A DNA stretch of 64,000 nt from positions 124,001-188,000 of the forward strand of contig JANQGX010000027.1 in NCBI GenBank assembly GCA_028282885.1, given 5' to 3'. Under the pieces are notes generated by a model, which made no database searches, had not been told where the DNA came from, and saw nothing but the letters and a program-made list of their open reading frames with translations. Numbering within the stretch: position 1 is the stretch's first letter; each line of letters starts with the position of its first letter. The stretch is from SAR324 cluster bacterium (GTDB lineage Bacteria; SAR324; XYD2-FULL-50-16). Both the position numbers and the translations under genes were made by a program. Positions 52,592-62,801 of the stretch are shown one piece after another.

Positions 52592-52802
52592 CTGATGGAA
52601 TCAGCGATATCTGATATTGTCCGGTTTGTTGTCCTATCCGTTCCCGACAGGGTTGAAGGTCTGCCGGGAGACAGATGAACGAACAGGACAAAAGTCATCA
52701 AAATCCGGGATTAATCTCTGCGCAGAAACCTGCAGTCGATCAATCGTACGGAATTTTAATCGCGTTTCACTTTCAAGCGATCGGGGGCACAGGCAGATGT
52801 GT

Positions 52803-53801
52803 TTATGCCAGGGTGGCCACCATGACCGCTTTGATGGTATGCATACGGTTTTCAGCCTGGTCCCAGACAATCGACGCCTCTGATTCAAACACCTCCTCAG
52901 AAACTTCCATGGCTTCCAATCCGTATTCCTGATAAATCTTTTCCCCTATTTCGGTTTCCCGGTTGTGAAATGCCGGCAGACAGTGCAGGAATTTGACATT
53001 CGGATTACCGGTTGCCTCCATTGCTTGTCTGTTAACCTGGTAGGGTTGCAGAAGTTTTATTCTTTTTTCCCACACTTCGGCCGGTTCGCCCATTGAGACC
53101 CAGACGTCGGTGTAGAGAAAATCGCAGTCCTTGACGCCTGCGGCTATATCGTCGGTTATGGTCAATTGCGCCCCTGTTTGCGTGGCGATTTCGCGAGCCT
53201 CCTTGACCAAGTTCTCATTTTGCTGACATTCGGCAGGGGCAACGGAACGGAAATCCATTCCCAGTTTGGCAGCTCCGATCATCAGGGAGTTCCCCATGTT
53301 GTTGCGAGCGTCTCCCAGGTAAGCAAACTTGATTTGGTCCAACGGTTTGGGGGAATGCTCCATCATGGTCAGGAAATCGGCCAGGATCTGGGTAGGATGA
53401 TACTCATTGGTCAATCCGTTCCATACCGGAACGCCGGAGTATTCAGCCAGGATTTCAACCTTTTCCTGCTCAAAACCACGATATTCAATACCGTCATACA
53501 TTCGACCCAGAACCCTGGCAGTGTCTTTCATGGATTCCTTGCTTCCCATCTGCGTACCCGAGGGTCCGAGGTAGGTTACATGCGCTCCCTGGTCGAAGGC
53601 CGCTCCCTCAAAAGCGCATCGGGTCCGGGTGGATGTCTTCTCGAAAATCAGGGCGATTTTCTTGCCAACCAGTTTTTGCTGTTCGGTACCGGCATAGTGA
53701 TTTCGCTTCAGATCCTGTGAAAGATCGAGAAGAAAACGAATCTCCTGGGGAGTAAAATCGAGCAGTTTTAGAAAATGTCTGTTCTTAAGGTTGAATGCCA
53801 T
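52803..53801 (-). CDS. argF: Ornithine carbamoyltransferase
   Basis: 332 residues. Carbamoyl-phosphate site [28 protein letters not shown], the [15 protein letters not shown] loop, and the HCLPAFH active-site Cys motif are complete. The context with carbamate kinase and ornithine aminotransferase argues for the catabolic direction (citrulline plus phosphate to ornithine and carbamoyl phosphate), as in ArcB. It lies 16 bases after the ornithine aminotransferase gene. Confidence 0.94.
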   Translation of the reverse strand: MAFNLKNRHFLKLLDFTPQEIRFLLDLSQDLKRNHYAGTEQQKLVGKKIALIFEKTSTRTRCAFEGAAFDQGAHVTYLGPSGTQMGSKESMKDTARVLGRMYDGIEYRGFEQEKVEILAEYSGVPVWNGLTNEYHPTQILADFLTMMEHSPKPLDQIKFAYLGDARNNMGNSLMIGAAKLGMDFRSVAPAECQQNENLVKEAREIATQTGAQLTITDDIAAGVKDCDFLYTDVWVSMGEPAEVWEKRIKLLQPYQVNRQAMEATGNPNVKFLHCLPAFHNRETEIGEKIYQEYGLEAMEVSEEVFESEASIVWDQAENRMHTIKAVMVATLA

Positions 53802-53816
53802 GACAAACCTCCTGCA

Positions 53817-55016
53817 TTAAGTGCCAATGACGGACTGGATGCGTTCAACAGCCCAATCGATAATATCCTTGGTTATGATTAAAGGTGGTGCAAAACGAAT
53901 GATATTATCATGGGTCTCTTTACATAACAAACCCTTTTCTTGAAGTTTTTCACAATACTGCCTCGCACCGCCGGCTTCCGGATTAAACTCAACACCAATC
54001 ATCAACCCCCTGCCTCTAATCTCCTTGATTAACGGGTTTTTGATCTGTTTCAACTGTCCGACAAAGTATTCACCCATGTTGAAAGCGTTTTCCACCATGC
54101 CTTCCTCGACCAGAACCTTGAGGGATGCCCTGGCAACGGCGCAGGCCAGGGGGTTTCCGCCAAAGGTACTGCCGTGTTCTCCGGGCTGCAGAACACTCAT
54201 CACCTCGGTATTGGAAAGAACGGCTGACACCGGATAGAAGCCGCCCGCCAGCGCTTTTCCGACGACCGTCAAATCTGCTTCGATGCCGTCATGCTCTTCG
54301 GCCAGCATTTTTCCGGTTCGACCCAGACCCGTTTGAATCTCATCGAGAATCAATACGATTTCATGTTTGGTGCAGATTTCCTTGCACTTTTTCAAGTAAC
54401 CCGCAGTCGGAATTTTCACCCCGGCTTCTCCCTGGATGGGTTCCACCATGAAACCGACTGTATTGGGAGTAATAGCTTTTTCCAGGGCCTCGGCATCACC
54501 GAAGGGTATGATTTTGAAGCCCGGGGTATAGGGGCCAAAACCGGCTCTTGCCGTGGGATCGGTACTAAAACTAACAATGGTGATGGTTCGCCCGTGAAAG
54601 TTCTCTTCACAGACGATGATCTCCGCTTGATCTTCCGGAACACCTTTTACCTCGTAACCCCATTTGCGAACGGTTTTGATCACGCTTTCCACGGCTTCGG
54701 CGCCGCTGTTCATGGGAAGTACCTTATGTGAATTGGTCAGTTCACATATTTCTTCATAAAAGGGAGCCAGTTGATCGTTGCGGAAAGCACGTGAGGTCAG
54801 GGTCAGTTTTTGAAGTTGCTCGACCATGGCTTCGCGGATTTTCGGGTGACAATGTCCCTGGTTGACAGCAGAATAAGCCGAAAGGCAATCCAGATACTTG
54901 TTGCCTTCCACATCCCACACCCAAACGCCTTCCCCTTTACTTAGCACGGCATTCAGCGGTTTATAGTTGTGGGCGCCAAGTCTGTTTTCCATTTCTATAT
55001 AGTCTTTTTGTTTCAT
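53817..55016 (-). CDS. rocD: Ornithine-oxo-acid aminotransferase
   Basis: 399 residues from the ATG preceded by GGGAGGA; an upstream start at 55094 lacks such a site. Class III PLP features: [34 protein letters not shown], the PLP Lys in [14 protein letters not shown], and STFGGNPLA. The [19 protein letters not shown] start is typical of ornithine aminotransferase. It converts ornithine to glutamate semialdehyde. It is first in its operon. Confidence 0.93.
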   Translation of the reverse strand: MKQKDYIEMENRLGAHNYKPLNAVLSKGEGVWVWDVEGNKYLDCLSAYSAVNQGHCHPKIREAMVEQLQKLTLTSRAFRNDQLAPFYEEICELTNSHKVLPMNSGAEAVESVIKTVRKWGYEVKGVPEDQAEIIVCEENFHGRTITIVSFSTDPTARAGFGPYTPGFKIIPFGDAEALEKAITPNTVGFMVEPIQGEAGVKIPTAGYLKKCKEICTKHEIVLILDEIQTGLGRTGKMLAEEHDGIEADLTVVGKALAGGFYPVSAVLSNTEVMSVLQPGEHGSTFGGNPLACAVARASLKVLVEEGMVENAFNMGEYFVGQLKQIKNPLIKEIRGRGLMIGVEFNPEAGGARQYCEKLQEKGLLCKETHDNIIRFAPPLIITKDIIDWAVERIQSVIGT

Positions 55017-55300
55017 ATCGGGTTCCTCCCTTGGCAGTTTTGTGGTCATGATAACACAGTGCCATTTCTCAAAAACACTGTATTGAATTCTCATATAATC
55101 CGGTCAGTCGATCCGGTCAATGAGGGATGAGAAAATCAGCTTTCCCATTGCAACTTCGGTCTTAATAAGAAATAATCGTTACAACAATTAAATCCTTGTG
55201 AAACGCCCTGAAAGCAGCGTTCCGAGGCTTTCCACCGGACGACCTGTTCAATGTAACTGCAGTATAGCAAAAGCGTTGCCCGAAGTTCTAATTTATATTT

Positions 55301-55317
55301 CTTATTGATTGCATAAG
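55301..55317 (+). promoter_or_regulatory. LysR-box-like palindrome next to the LysR gene
   Basis: CTTAT and ATAAG flank a 7-base centre, giving the T-N11-A pattern of LysR sites. It ends four bases before the LysR start and faces the divergent rocD operon. The rest of 55017-55300 shows no gene or strong promoter. Confidence 0.4.
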
Positions 55318-55321
55318 TATT

Positions 55322-56227
55322 ATGAATTTAGCCGAATTTGATTTGAATCTCCTGGTGATTTTTGACGCCGTATATAAGGAAAAGAACCTGACACGAGCGG
55401 GACAGAGGCTGAATCTATCCCAGCCGGCAATCAGCCACGCGCTGAATCGATTGCGGGCTGCGTTTGATGATCCCCTGTTTATCCGTCACGGGTATCGTAT
55501 GGAACCGACTCCCCTGACCGAGGAGCTTAAAGAGAATATCAAAAAGGTACTGGATCTGACGGAAAGAACTTTGGAGGATCGGGGCAATTTCGATCCCTAT
55601 CGTTCCACCCGCACCTTTCATATCGGTATTCAGGATTACCCCATGATCGTGGTTTTGCCCAGGCTGATAAAATCACTGCGGGAAGAGGCTCCCAATATCA
55701 AAATCAGGACCTTTCATTTGAGCATGGAGGAGCGAAAAACAGCCCTGGAGGATGGCAAGCTGGACATGGTCATCGGAATCAAACAGGATTTCGGCAGCAG
55801 TATTTTTCAACAGTATCTTTTCAAGGACAGGGAAGTCTGCATTATGCGTAAGGATCATCCCCTGGCAAAAGCGAAGATGTCGCTGGAACAGTATCTTTCC
55901 GGTGAGTTCATCGGTCTTTCGGTTTCAGATGTAAAACAGGCAAGGATTGATCGAAAACTGAGCGAAATGGGGCACAAGAGAGATATTAAGCTGACAGTGG
56001 AGAATGAGATTGCCATCCCTCAACTTGTCAGCCAATCCAACTACCTGGCCATCATTGCCGAACTGGTTGCCGGAGAATTCCTGGACTGGCTTCCCATCAA
56101 GGCTGTTCCTCTTCCTATTGATATAGACACCTTTGATATCAACCAGTACTGGCATGTCCGTTACCAGAAAGACCCGGGTCACAGTTGGTTACGCCAGGCC
56201 ATCAAAAAAGCGTTTGAGTCATCTTAA
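55322..56227 (+). CDS. LysR-family transcriptional regulator
   Basis: 301 residues. The N-terminal helix-turn-helix is FDLNLLVIFDAVYKEKNLTRAGQRLNLSQPAISHALNRLRAAFDDPLFIR, close to the NodD/NahR subgroup, followed by the substrate-binding domain to the end. It is divergent from rocD-argF-arcC and is the natural candidate to control it. No ribosome site is visible before the ATG. Confidence 0.9.
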   Translation: MNLAEFDLNLLVIFDAVYKEKNLTRAGQRLNLSQPAISHALNRLRAAFDDPLFIRHGYRMEPTPLTEELKENIKKVLDLTERTLEDRGNFDPYRSTRTFHIGIQDYPMIVVLPRLIKSLREEAPNIKIRTFHLSMEERKTALEDGKLDMVIGIKQDFGSSIFQQYLFKDREVCIMRKDHPLAKAKMSLEQYLSGEFIGLSVSDVKQARIDRKLSEMGHKRDIKLTVENEIAIPQLVSQSNYLAIIAELVAGEFLDWLPIKAVPLPIDIDTFDINQYWHVRYQKDPGHSWLRQAIKKAFESS

Positions 56228-56233
56228 AGATAA

Positions 56234-57409
56234 TCACTGATCAATTTCGATGGTTGCGACGCCAATTCCTGATTCTCCGGCGCCGGTATAGAGCAGGTAG
56301 GTCTGTTCCCGGTCCCGGAAGATATAAGGATCCCGCAACTGGTTGACTCTCCGGGTTAGTTCCCCGCGCATGGATTCCTTTAGAGGCAGGTCTGCCCCTT
56401 CCCAGGGAAGTTCCGGTTTGAGGACTTCTATCGGTTCACTCATTCTCCATTTTCCCCAGTCATTTGATTTGACATCCACGGTACTACAGAGGATTCTTTC
56501 CGGGGCATCTCCGACACGAGTCCAGAATATGTAGAGTGTATTACCTTGCAGCCACACTCCCGTATGGCGCATGTCCACTCCGGCCAACGGCTTCGGGCGT
56601 ACCTCAAAGTCGCGAATACCGTCCGGCGACCGATACAGCAGTCCCGGCATGGCAATTCCGTAGTAGATTCCTCTCAAAGCAAAGACCCTTAAATACGGGG
56701 CTGCGATGATTTTGGGCAGAACCGTAAAATGAATTCCATCGCTGGATACTCCGACTCGGCTCAACTGGGTTGCATCTTCAACCAATCCGTGGAAGTACAT
56801 TCTGACTTCTTGCCGTTTTTCATCGATAATCACATCGGGGCTGGCGATATGTGGTTCGCGCTCGTCAGATCCGGCTTCTCCCCTGGCCTTGCGTACCAGG
56901 ATATCCCTTCTGGCTTTTAATCCGACACGAAGCAGTGTCCAGAATTCTGTGGACGATGAATTGCCATAAAGGCTTAATATCGTATCAATTGTGGAACTGT
57001 CGGCCCTGCTCTCCGTAAAATAGGTGGATTCCAGTTGTAAACTGCCGGGCTTGAATATCGTCCAGGGACCTGAAACAGAATTAGCGTAGGCCAGTCGTAT
57101 GTACTTACCCCTGTTATGGGAAAAGTAGAGGTAATATTTACCCAGGGGATTTTCAATAAAGTCCGGCACCTTGATTATTGAAGGTCCATTAATATTGGTG
57201 TAGCCGAATTGTTCTGATATCGCCGTCAGGGCGGGATCCATCTGATCGTGAATGATAGGGCCACCGGCTAGTCTTCTGGTTCGGAAGGAGGTGCTATTCA
57301 ATTCGGCAGAAACTGTCTCCGAGGGTAACGATGTATACCAGGCTCTCCAGGCATAGAAGGAACCGACAATCAGGAGCGCAAGCAGGAGTAGAAGGATTTG
57401 TTTAATCAT
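56234..57409 (-). CDS. Membrane-anchored beta-propeller protein, glycoside hydrolase family 43-like
   Basis: 391 residues with an N-terminal hydrophobic anchor (about 3-20). The rest has propeller strands with WTIF, RVGVSSDGIHF, HTGVWLQGNTLYIFWTRVGD and RDPYIFRDREQTYLLYTGAGESGIGVA, resembling the five-bladed GH43/GH32-like fold. I cannot confirm the three catalytic acids, so an active glycosidase is not shown. It converges on the LysR gene. Confidence 0.6.
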   Translation of the reverse strand: MIKQILLLLLALLIVGSFYAWRAWYTSLPSETVSAELNSTSFRTRRLAGGPIIHDQMDPALTAISEQFGYTNINGPSIIKVPDFIENPLGKYYLYFSHNRGKYIRLAYANSVSGPWTIFKPGSLQLESTYFTESRADSSTIDTILSLYGNSSSTEFWTLLRVGLKARRDILVRKARGEAGSDEREPHIASPDVIIDEKRQEVRMYFHGLVEDATQLSRVGVSSDGIHFTVLPKIIAAPYLRVFALRGIYYGIAMPGLLYRSPDGIRDFEVRPKPLAGVDMRHTGVWLQGNTLYIFWTRVGDAPERILCSTVDVKSNDWGKWRMSEPIEVLKPELPWEGADLPLKESMRGELTRRVNQLRDPYIFRDREQTYLLYTGAGESGIGVATIEIDQ

Positions 57410-57575
57410 TTCAGCATGCGGTGCAGGTTATTGGCATTGTGGAGCCATTTGAGTTTTTATGGAATCGGATCAAATGTCAATTTGTTTTTTGTTCCAGGAG
57501 GGCATCAATTGCTGAAGCCTTCATCAATTTATTGAGCAATTTCAACACCATGAGAGGAATCCTGATTTTGGCTGA

Positions 57576-57857
57576 TGTCACTTAGAAGCAGAAAACGACA
57601 AATATCGACGGTTCGGAATATTCGACTACAACTCTTCCGGAGTCAAGCAATGGCATCTGCAGTTTGGTCCCACGAGTTACTATGGTAGGGAAAACATCCT
57701 ATCGGATCGTTTGGGCGGGATTTATGTCTCTGGAACAGCCACCTTTGCTCTTGATGGCGTTTCCAACAACGGTGCGGAAGATCTGTTCTTGATGAAGTTT
57801 GATACTGACGGCAACAGGATTTGCTCGGGTGTTACAATCTTGCTCTTAAAGCCCTAA
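57576..57857 (+). pseudogene. SBBP beta-propeller repeat remnant
   Basis: An open stretch without a start encodes a typical SBBP repeat: YNSSGVKQWHLQFG, a later GGIYVSGTATFALDGVSNNGAEDLFLMKFDTDG, then a TAA. It is preceded by an in-frame TGA at 57573 and lacks the other repeats of such a protein. It overlaps the end of the convergent LUD gene by 12 bases. The remainder of 57410-57575 holds nothing recognised. Confidence 0.65.
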
Positions 57858-58499
57858 ATCCTCATTGATGAGGATGATCTTGATCCTGCCTTTGGGGAAC
57901 GATTTTTCGTGAATGGTCCAGGCATTACAGATTCGTTGCCTGCTTTTACACTCCTCGCAATAGCCTGTCTTCAGACAGGGATTCTTCATTCCCAGCCGAA
58001 CGGTATTGGCCGGGGCGGCTAATTGCTTGATCCGCATAAGAGCATCATCCACTTCTGCAACGATTTTGTTGCGACCCACGAGGATGATGACATCTTTCGG
58101 TCCAAAAGTAATGGCTCCTACCCGATTACCGATCATATCCAGGTTGACCAGCTTTCCTGTTTCGGTCACAGCGTTGGTTCCGGTGATAAACAGGTCCACC
58201 AAAAGCGCCTGTCGTCTTCGCTCCAGTTTTTCTTCCGGGGAAGCCTTGGTATCGTAGGTATCGATAATCTCGAACTGGTTGTTGCTTTTCAGTTCATCAT
58301 AGATGCCTGAACCGGAAAAGGTACCCGATCCTCCCCAGGAGATGCTCCCGGGCTTAATGGAGGGGAGCAGGTCGTTCATGACAATATCTCTTGCTTCCTT
58401 GATATTGTCCGCAAGATAGACCTGAAAGTTATTCTCTTCCAATGTGTTTTTCACCTCATTAAGGCGCATGTTCCAGTAGGTTTTCAACGGATCGGACAT
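57846..58499 (-). CDS. LUD-domain protein (LutC/YkgG-like)
   Basis: 217 residues. The LUD domain is seen in SISWGGSGTFSGSGI, LFITGTNAVTETGKLVNLDMIGNRVGAITFGPKDVIILVGRNKIV. The C-terminus has four Cys (CLKTGYCEECKSRQRIC), as in LUD proteins of strict anaerobes, probably a metal or iron-sulfur site. The family's best known members belong to lactate utilisation complexes, but no lutA or lutB partner is here. It lies 21 bases after the Lrp-type gene. Confidence 0.82.
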   Translation of the reverse strand: MSDPLKTYWNMRLNEVKNTLEENNFQVYLADNIKEARDIVMNDLLPSIKPGSISWGGSGTFSGSGIYDELKSNNQFEIIDTYDTKASPEEKLERRRQALLVDLFITGTNAVTETGKLVNLDMIGNRVGAITFGPKDVIILVGRNKIVAEVDDALMRIKQLAAPANTVRLGMKNPCLKTGYCEECKSRQRICNAWTIHEKSFPKGRIKIILINEDLGL

Positions 58500-58520
58500 T
58501 TCTCCTCTTACTTGGTTGGG

Positions 58521-59012
58521 TTACTCATCATCGAAAGCAGTTCCCCAGGCATGATTCTCTTTTACCTGTTCCATGATCAGGGACGTCTCGGTGGTGATAA
58601 TACCTTCGATTTTACTGATTTTGTTGTATACCAGGTCATTCAGTTCGGTCAGGGATTTGACAATGAAATCGATATCGATGTCCGTACTGCCTGTCATCAG
58701 GTTAATGTGTACAGCTTCTTTAAGCTTGCAGAGGGCATCAACTACCGGTTCCTTTTTCTTGACATCAATTCTGAGCTTGATGTTCCCTGTAATATCGAAA
58801 CCCAGTTTGTGCGGGGTCCCGATGGCTACGATTTTGATATAGTTCTCGTTGATCAGGCGTTTAAGTCGTGTCCTGACAGTGGCTTCGGCGATCCCCAGCT
58901 CTTTGGCAATGGAGGTGTTGGAAAGCCGACCATTTTGTTGCAGGAGTTTTACGATTTGGCAGTCGAGTTTATCTAATCCTTTTTCCTTTATTTTCTCTGT
59001 CTTATCTGTCAA
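58521..59012 (-). CDS. Lrp/AsnC-family transcriptional regulator
   Basis: 163 residues. The N-terminal helix-turn-helix is LDKLDCQIVKLLQQNGRLSNTSIAKELGIAEATVRTRLKRL. The C-terminal RAM domain (about 75-150) has VVDALCKLKEAVHINLMTGSTDIDIDFIV. It senses amino acids. It lies divergent from the aminotransferase gene, and is probably its regulator, and upstream of the LUD gene in the same operon. Confidence 0.9.
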   Translation of the reverse strand: MTDKTEKIKEKGLDKLDCQIVKLLQQNGRLSNTSIAKELGIAEATVRTRLKRLINENYIKIVAIGTPHKLGFDITGNIKLRIDVKKKEPVVDALCKLKEAVHINLMTGSTDIDIDFIVKSLTELNDLVYNKISKIEGIITTETSLIMEQVKENHAWGTAFDDE

Positions 59013-59110
59013 ATGTCCCCCGTTTGGTCTGGTCGAACCGTTGTTGGCGAAACGATGTCATTAGCTTGGGAACGACTGACCAATCGGTTCGGCGTTCCTT
59101 CAATAACATG

Positions 59111-59126
59111 CCGGCAATAATGCCGG
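59111..59126. promoter_or_regulatory. Small hairpin in the Lrp-aminotransferase intergenic region
   Basis: CCGGCA and TGCCGG with a 4-base loop, about 100 bases upstream of the minus-strand Lrp gene. Function unknown; the 550-base gap otherwise holds only the promoter at 59434. Confidence 0.3.
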
Positions 59127-59433
59127 TAACCCGTTTGAGATTCTTAAGCTAACAACAATGGTTTTATGGTGATAGCTGAAACGCAAGACCTTACCCCTGG
59201 TTCCACCCAGTAGGTTTATATCAGCTTATTATTGATATGATTCCCGGATTAAGTCAAGCAAGGTTTACTGTTTTTCGATTTTAATCCCGGATATTGGGCC
59301 GAATAATTTTTTTATTTGGTTTTAAAAATCGAAATTCGTGAATTCGATACATTGTAAGAGGCTAAGCGTGCCTGGGATTAGTAAATCTAATGGAACTGAT
59401 TAGAAAATATCAAACTTGGTTTGTGCAATTAAA

Positions 59434-59462
59434 TTGACAGGCGATCATTCCATTTTTAAGAT
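59434..59462 (+). promoter_or_regulatory. Sigma-70 promoter of the class III aminotransferase gene
   Basis: A perfect TTGACA, 17 bases, then TAAGAT. Transcription would start near 59470, leaving a leader of about 90 bases. Confidence 0.65.
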
Positions 59463-59562
59463 GATCACGTCAAACCCATTTATCCCGTCAACAACGCCTG
59501 GTTACTATAAGAAAGTACTATTTATGTCACTACATCCATTTGTTAGTAGATAATCAACAGGT

Positions 59563-60867
59563 ATGAATATGAAAAATAATGAACTTATGAAATTGAGAGA
59601 ACAGCACATTCCACAGGCTGTTTTCAATACATCGCCTATATTTGTAAAGACAGCTAATGGTGCCGTATTAACGGATGTGGAGGGTAATGAATATATCGAT
59701 TTTGCAGGAGGAATCGGCGTCAACAACATCGGACACAGTCACCCCAGGGTGGTTGAAGCCATAAAGGAGCAGGCCGAAAGGTTCACTCACACCTGCTTTC
59801 ACATCGGTATGTATGAATCCTATGTTGAGCTGGCGAAAAGACTGAATGAAATAACCCCCGGCGACTTTGATAAAATGACCCTACTCGCCAATAGTGGTGC
59901 AGAGGCCGTGGAAAATGCAGTCAAGGTTGCCAGGTATGCAACCGGGCGACAGGGAATTATCTGTTTTGAGAACGCGTTTCACGGCAGAACATTACTGGGG
60001 ATGTCGCTCACCAGTAAAGTGAAACCGTATAAATTCAACTTCGGTCCCATGGCTCCGGAAATTTACAGGATGCCTTTTGCCTATTGCTATCGCTGTCCAT
60101 TCGGTCTCAAACATCCGGATTGTGGAATCGCCTGTGCGGATCATCTTGAGGACTTCTTCATCGATCATGTTGCTCCGGAGTGCACCGCAGCAGTGATTGC
60201 GGAACCGATTCAGGGAGAAGGCGGTTTCATAACACCCCCGCTCGAGTATTTCCCGCGGTTGAAGAAGATCTGTGAAAAATATGAAATCCCCCTGATTATT
60301 GACGAGATTCAATCAGGCACTGGACGAACCGGTACTTTTCTCGCCATTGAGCAGTGGGGGATTGAACCGGATATCATTACCATGGCTAAAAGTTTCGCTG
60401 CGGGAATGCCTCTCAGCGCCGTTACCGGGAGAAAAGAGCTAATGGAGAAGCCCCATATTGGCGGACTTGGGGGCACTTATGGCGGAAATCCGGTTGCCTG
60501 TAGTGCAGCCCTGGCGGTGTTGGAGGTGCTTTTTGAAGAAAAACTGCTGGAACAATCCGTTGAGCTGGGTAAAAAACTGAGGTCGAGATTCGATGACATG
60601 CAATCCAAATATGAGATTATCGGTGATGTTCGGGGACTAGGTCCGATGCTTGCGCTGGAACTGGTCAAGGACAGGGAATCGAAAACACCCGCAGCAGAAG
60701 AGGCGAAGAAGCTGGTCAAGGATTGTTGCGATAAGGGTCTGATTATCCTTTCCTGCGGTAACTACGGGAATGTGATTCGAACCCTGATGCCGTTTGTCAT
60801 AACCGATGATGAGTTGGAAAAAGGTCTCGGCATTCTTGAAGAGGGAATCGCTACGCTAAGTCGTTAA
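59563..60867 (+). CDS. gabT: Class III aminotransferase, 4-aminobutyrate aminotransferase type
   Basis: 434 residues. PLP site: [36 protein letters not shown], the Lys in MAKSFAAGMPLSAV. GGTYGGNPVAC and an internal YCYRCPFGLKHPDCGIAC segment match GabT-like enzymes of anaerobes. It converts 4-aminobutyrate (or a related omega-amino acid) and 2-oxoglutarate to the semialdehyde and glutamate. ATG 59569 is an alternative start. The exact substrate is unproven; succinate semialdehyde dehydrogenase is not adjacent. Confidence 0.88.
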   Translation: MNMKNNELMKLREQHIPQAVFNTSPIFVKTANGAVLTDVEGNEYIDFAGGIGVNNIGHSHPRVVEAIKEQAERFTHTCFHIGMYESYVELAKRLNEITPGDFDKMTLLANSGAEAVENAVKVARYATGRQGIICFENAFHGRTLLGMSLTSKVKPYKFNFGPMAPEIYRMPFAYCYRCPFGLKHPDCGIACADHLEDFFIDHVAPECTAAVIAEPIQGEGGFITPPLEYFPRLKKICEKYEIPLIIDEIQSGTGRTGTFLAIEQWGIEPDIITMAKSFAAGMPLSAVTGRKELMEKPHIGGLGGTYGGNPVACSAALAVLEVLFEEKLLEQSVELGKKLRSRFDDMQSKYEIIGDVRGLGPMLALELVKDRESKTPAAEEAKKLVKDCCDKGLIILSCGNYGNVIRTLMPFVITDDELEKGLGILEEGIATLSR

Positions 60868-60879
60868 TTTGGAGTGGTG

Positions 60880-60906
60880 CCCGGATTCTTTTCGCGAGGG
60901 TCCGGG
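60880..60906 (+). terminator. Weak hairpin after the aminotransferase gene
   Basis: CCCGGA and TCCGGG form a 6-bp stem with a 15-base loop, 13 bases after the stop and without a T run. Confidence 0.35.
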
Positions 60907-60999
60907 AGAGTTCTCACCTCCTGGACGAATCTCTCAACGGCGATCACCCCGGTACTCAAAAACAGACCGGCATTATCTGCAAACCAACATAATCCTACC

Positions 61000-62658
61000 T
61001 TAAAACAGGGGTTCATCGGTAGTGGCATCAAGGCTTGATTCCTGGTGAACATAGTTCCAGACATTAATCTCCGATGAGATGCCCCCCATGCTGCTGATGG
61101 GCTCGGGAATGGCGGTTTCCCTGATCGGGCAGATCTTGTAAGAACGAACCAGCAGACCGTAAGGGAGATCGTCAGCCATAATCTCCTGCAACAGGTAATA
61201 GTACTTGGGACGGCGTGTCAGGTTATGGCTGGTCAACATTCGGGAATACACCCTGTCAAAGGCGTAATTAATGTAGTGGGAAGAGTTGTATTCATTATAA
61301 AGATCTTCATCGCTTTTCATTACATTCCAGATCCAGTCGTTATACGGCCCCGGTTCTGCGCTGTTAATAGCAATATCGAATCCGCCTTCCACCGGATTAT
61401 GCAGAAAACTGAAGTAGATGAAGGGGTCCACTTTCATCAGATTGATTCGAATTCCCAATGCCCGGACCTGGCTTTGAATCAGATCACCCATGGCGACATG
61501 CGCCTGGTTGGCATTTGAAATCAGCAGGGTAAACGTCAGATCACGGCTGACCTCCGGATCATCCCGGACGCCGTCTCCATCGAAATCCTGGAAGCCCGAT
61601 TTGCTAAGCAGCGCTTTGGCTTTAGCCAGATCGAAATGGTATTTCTCGGTGTTGGGATTGTATTCCATCTGTTCCGGGTAGACAAAACTGTCTATCTCCC
61701 TGGCGTAACCCGAATATACCTCGTCTATGATCTCTGTTTTACTAATCCCCAGCATCAGCGCTTTTCTGACGACGATATTCTGCAGCGAGGTGCTTTTGGC
61801 AAGGTTGAAAGAGAGCCAGTTCAGGTCCATACCGGCCGAAATAACATTATTAATCCCCGGACGATACTCAAAATCAGGAATCTGGGACGGATGGATTCCC
61901 TGGTAACCAAACAGATCAATAATACCGCCAAGCATGGCATCATGGAGTTGTTTCTGATCGTTGAATATCAGAAACTGAACTTCATCAAATCGGCCCCCTT
62001 CGCCCCAATAGTCGGTGTTTCTAACCAATCTCAGGCTTTCACCGGCTTTGAAATCCTTTAGATGGTAAGGGCCTGATCCGATCACTTCGATATTCGGATA
62101 AGTCTCCGGTTTCTTGCTGTACAGTTTCCAGATGTAGCTGGGGAGGACGGGAATTCTGTAAAACGGTGGATAGTTGCCGCCGTGGGGCTCAGCCAGTGTA
62201 ACTTCCAGTGTTTTCTCGTCGATGATTTTATAATTGGCGATTCGCACTTCCCTATGATTTAAAGCGGGATCGATTCTCGGCATCAATTTCAGGGAGAATA
62301 TTACGTCTTCGGCTGTCACGGGAAAACTGTCCCTGAAGTAAGCTTCAGGCTGCAGATGAAAAGTCCAGGTCCGGTGATCCTCGGTCTCCCATTTCCAGGC
62401 CAAAGACGGCACCGCCGTATATTCCGGCGCAGGACCCATGGACCAGAGCTGGTCATAGATCAGAGGTTGGAGTATACGAGCCATGGGTTTTTGTTGCCAA
62501 TCCTGGTTCAACGCCAGACTGGTTATGGATTCGTCAAGGGTGAATCCGGCGAACAGCCTGGATTCTGCTTTCAACTCTTGAACCTGGAAACAGGGAAGCG
62601 TCAGGACTGTTAAAAACAGCAAGAAGATAAAGTGTCCTGAGTTTTTGATTTCTCTCAT
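61000..62658 (-). CDS. Solitary extracellular solute-binding protein (SBP_bac_5 family)
   Basis: 552 residues with a signal peptide (to about residue 31, ELKA). Family 5 marks include WKWETEDHRTWTFHLQPEAYFRDSFPVTAEDVIFSL, GSGPYHLKDFKAGESLRLVRNTDYWG and a DFDGDGVRDDPE insertion resembling an EF-hand calcium loop. No permease or ATPase gene is adjacent, so it must use another system or have a separate function. It lies 133 bases from the aminotransferase gene, converging with it. Confidence 0.85.
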   Translation of the reverse strand: MREIKNSGHFIFLLFLTVLTLPCFQVQELKAESRLFAGFTLDESITSLALNQDWQQKPMARILQPLIYDQLWSMGPAPEYTAVPSLAWKWETEDHRTWTFHLQPEAYFRDSFPVTAEDVIFSLKLMPRIDPALNHREVRIANYKIIDEKTLEVTLAEPHGGNYPPFYRIPVLPSYIWKLYSKKPETYPNIEVIGSGPYHLKDFKAGESLRLVRNTDYWGEGGRFDEVQFLIFNDQKQLHDAMLGGIIDLFGYQGIHPSQIPDFEYRPGINNVISAGMDLNWLSFNLAKSTSLQNIVVRKALMLGISKTEIIDEVYSGYAREIDSFVYPEQMEYNPNTEKYHFDLAKAKALLSKSGFQDFDGDGVRDDPEVSRDLTFTLLISNANQAHVAMGDLIQSQVRALGIRINLMKVDPFIYFSFLHNPVEGGFDIAINSAEPGPYNDWIWNVMKSDEDLYNEYNSSHYINYAFDRVYSRMLTSHNLTRRPKYYYLLQEIMADDLPYGLLVRSYKICPIRETAIPEPISSMGGISSEINVWNYVHQESSLDATTDEPLF

Positions 62659-62801
62659 GAAGTTGTTTTTCTGGAAATTGAAAATACGGGGGCGGTTCGG
62701 CCCGGCAACGGCTTATTCGGTATGTATTCTACTGAACCGCCTGGATTATAACAAGGAGGAATTCTTTCCATACGAACCGGTTGCCTGGCCTGGTTTGTCG
62801 A

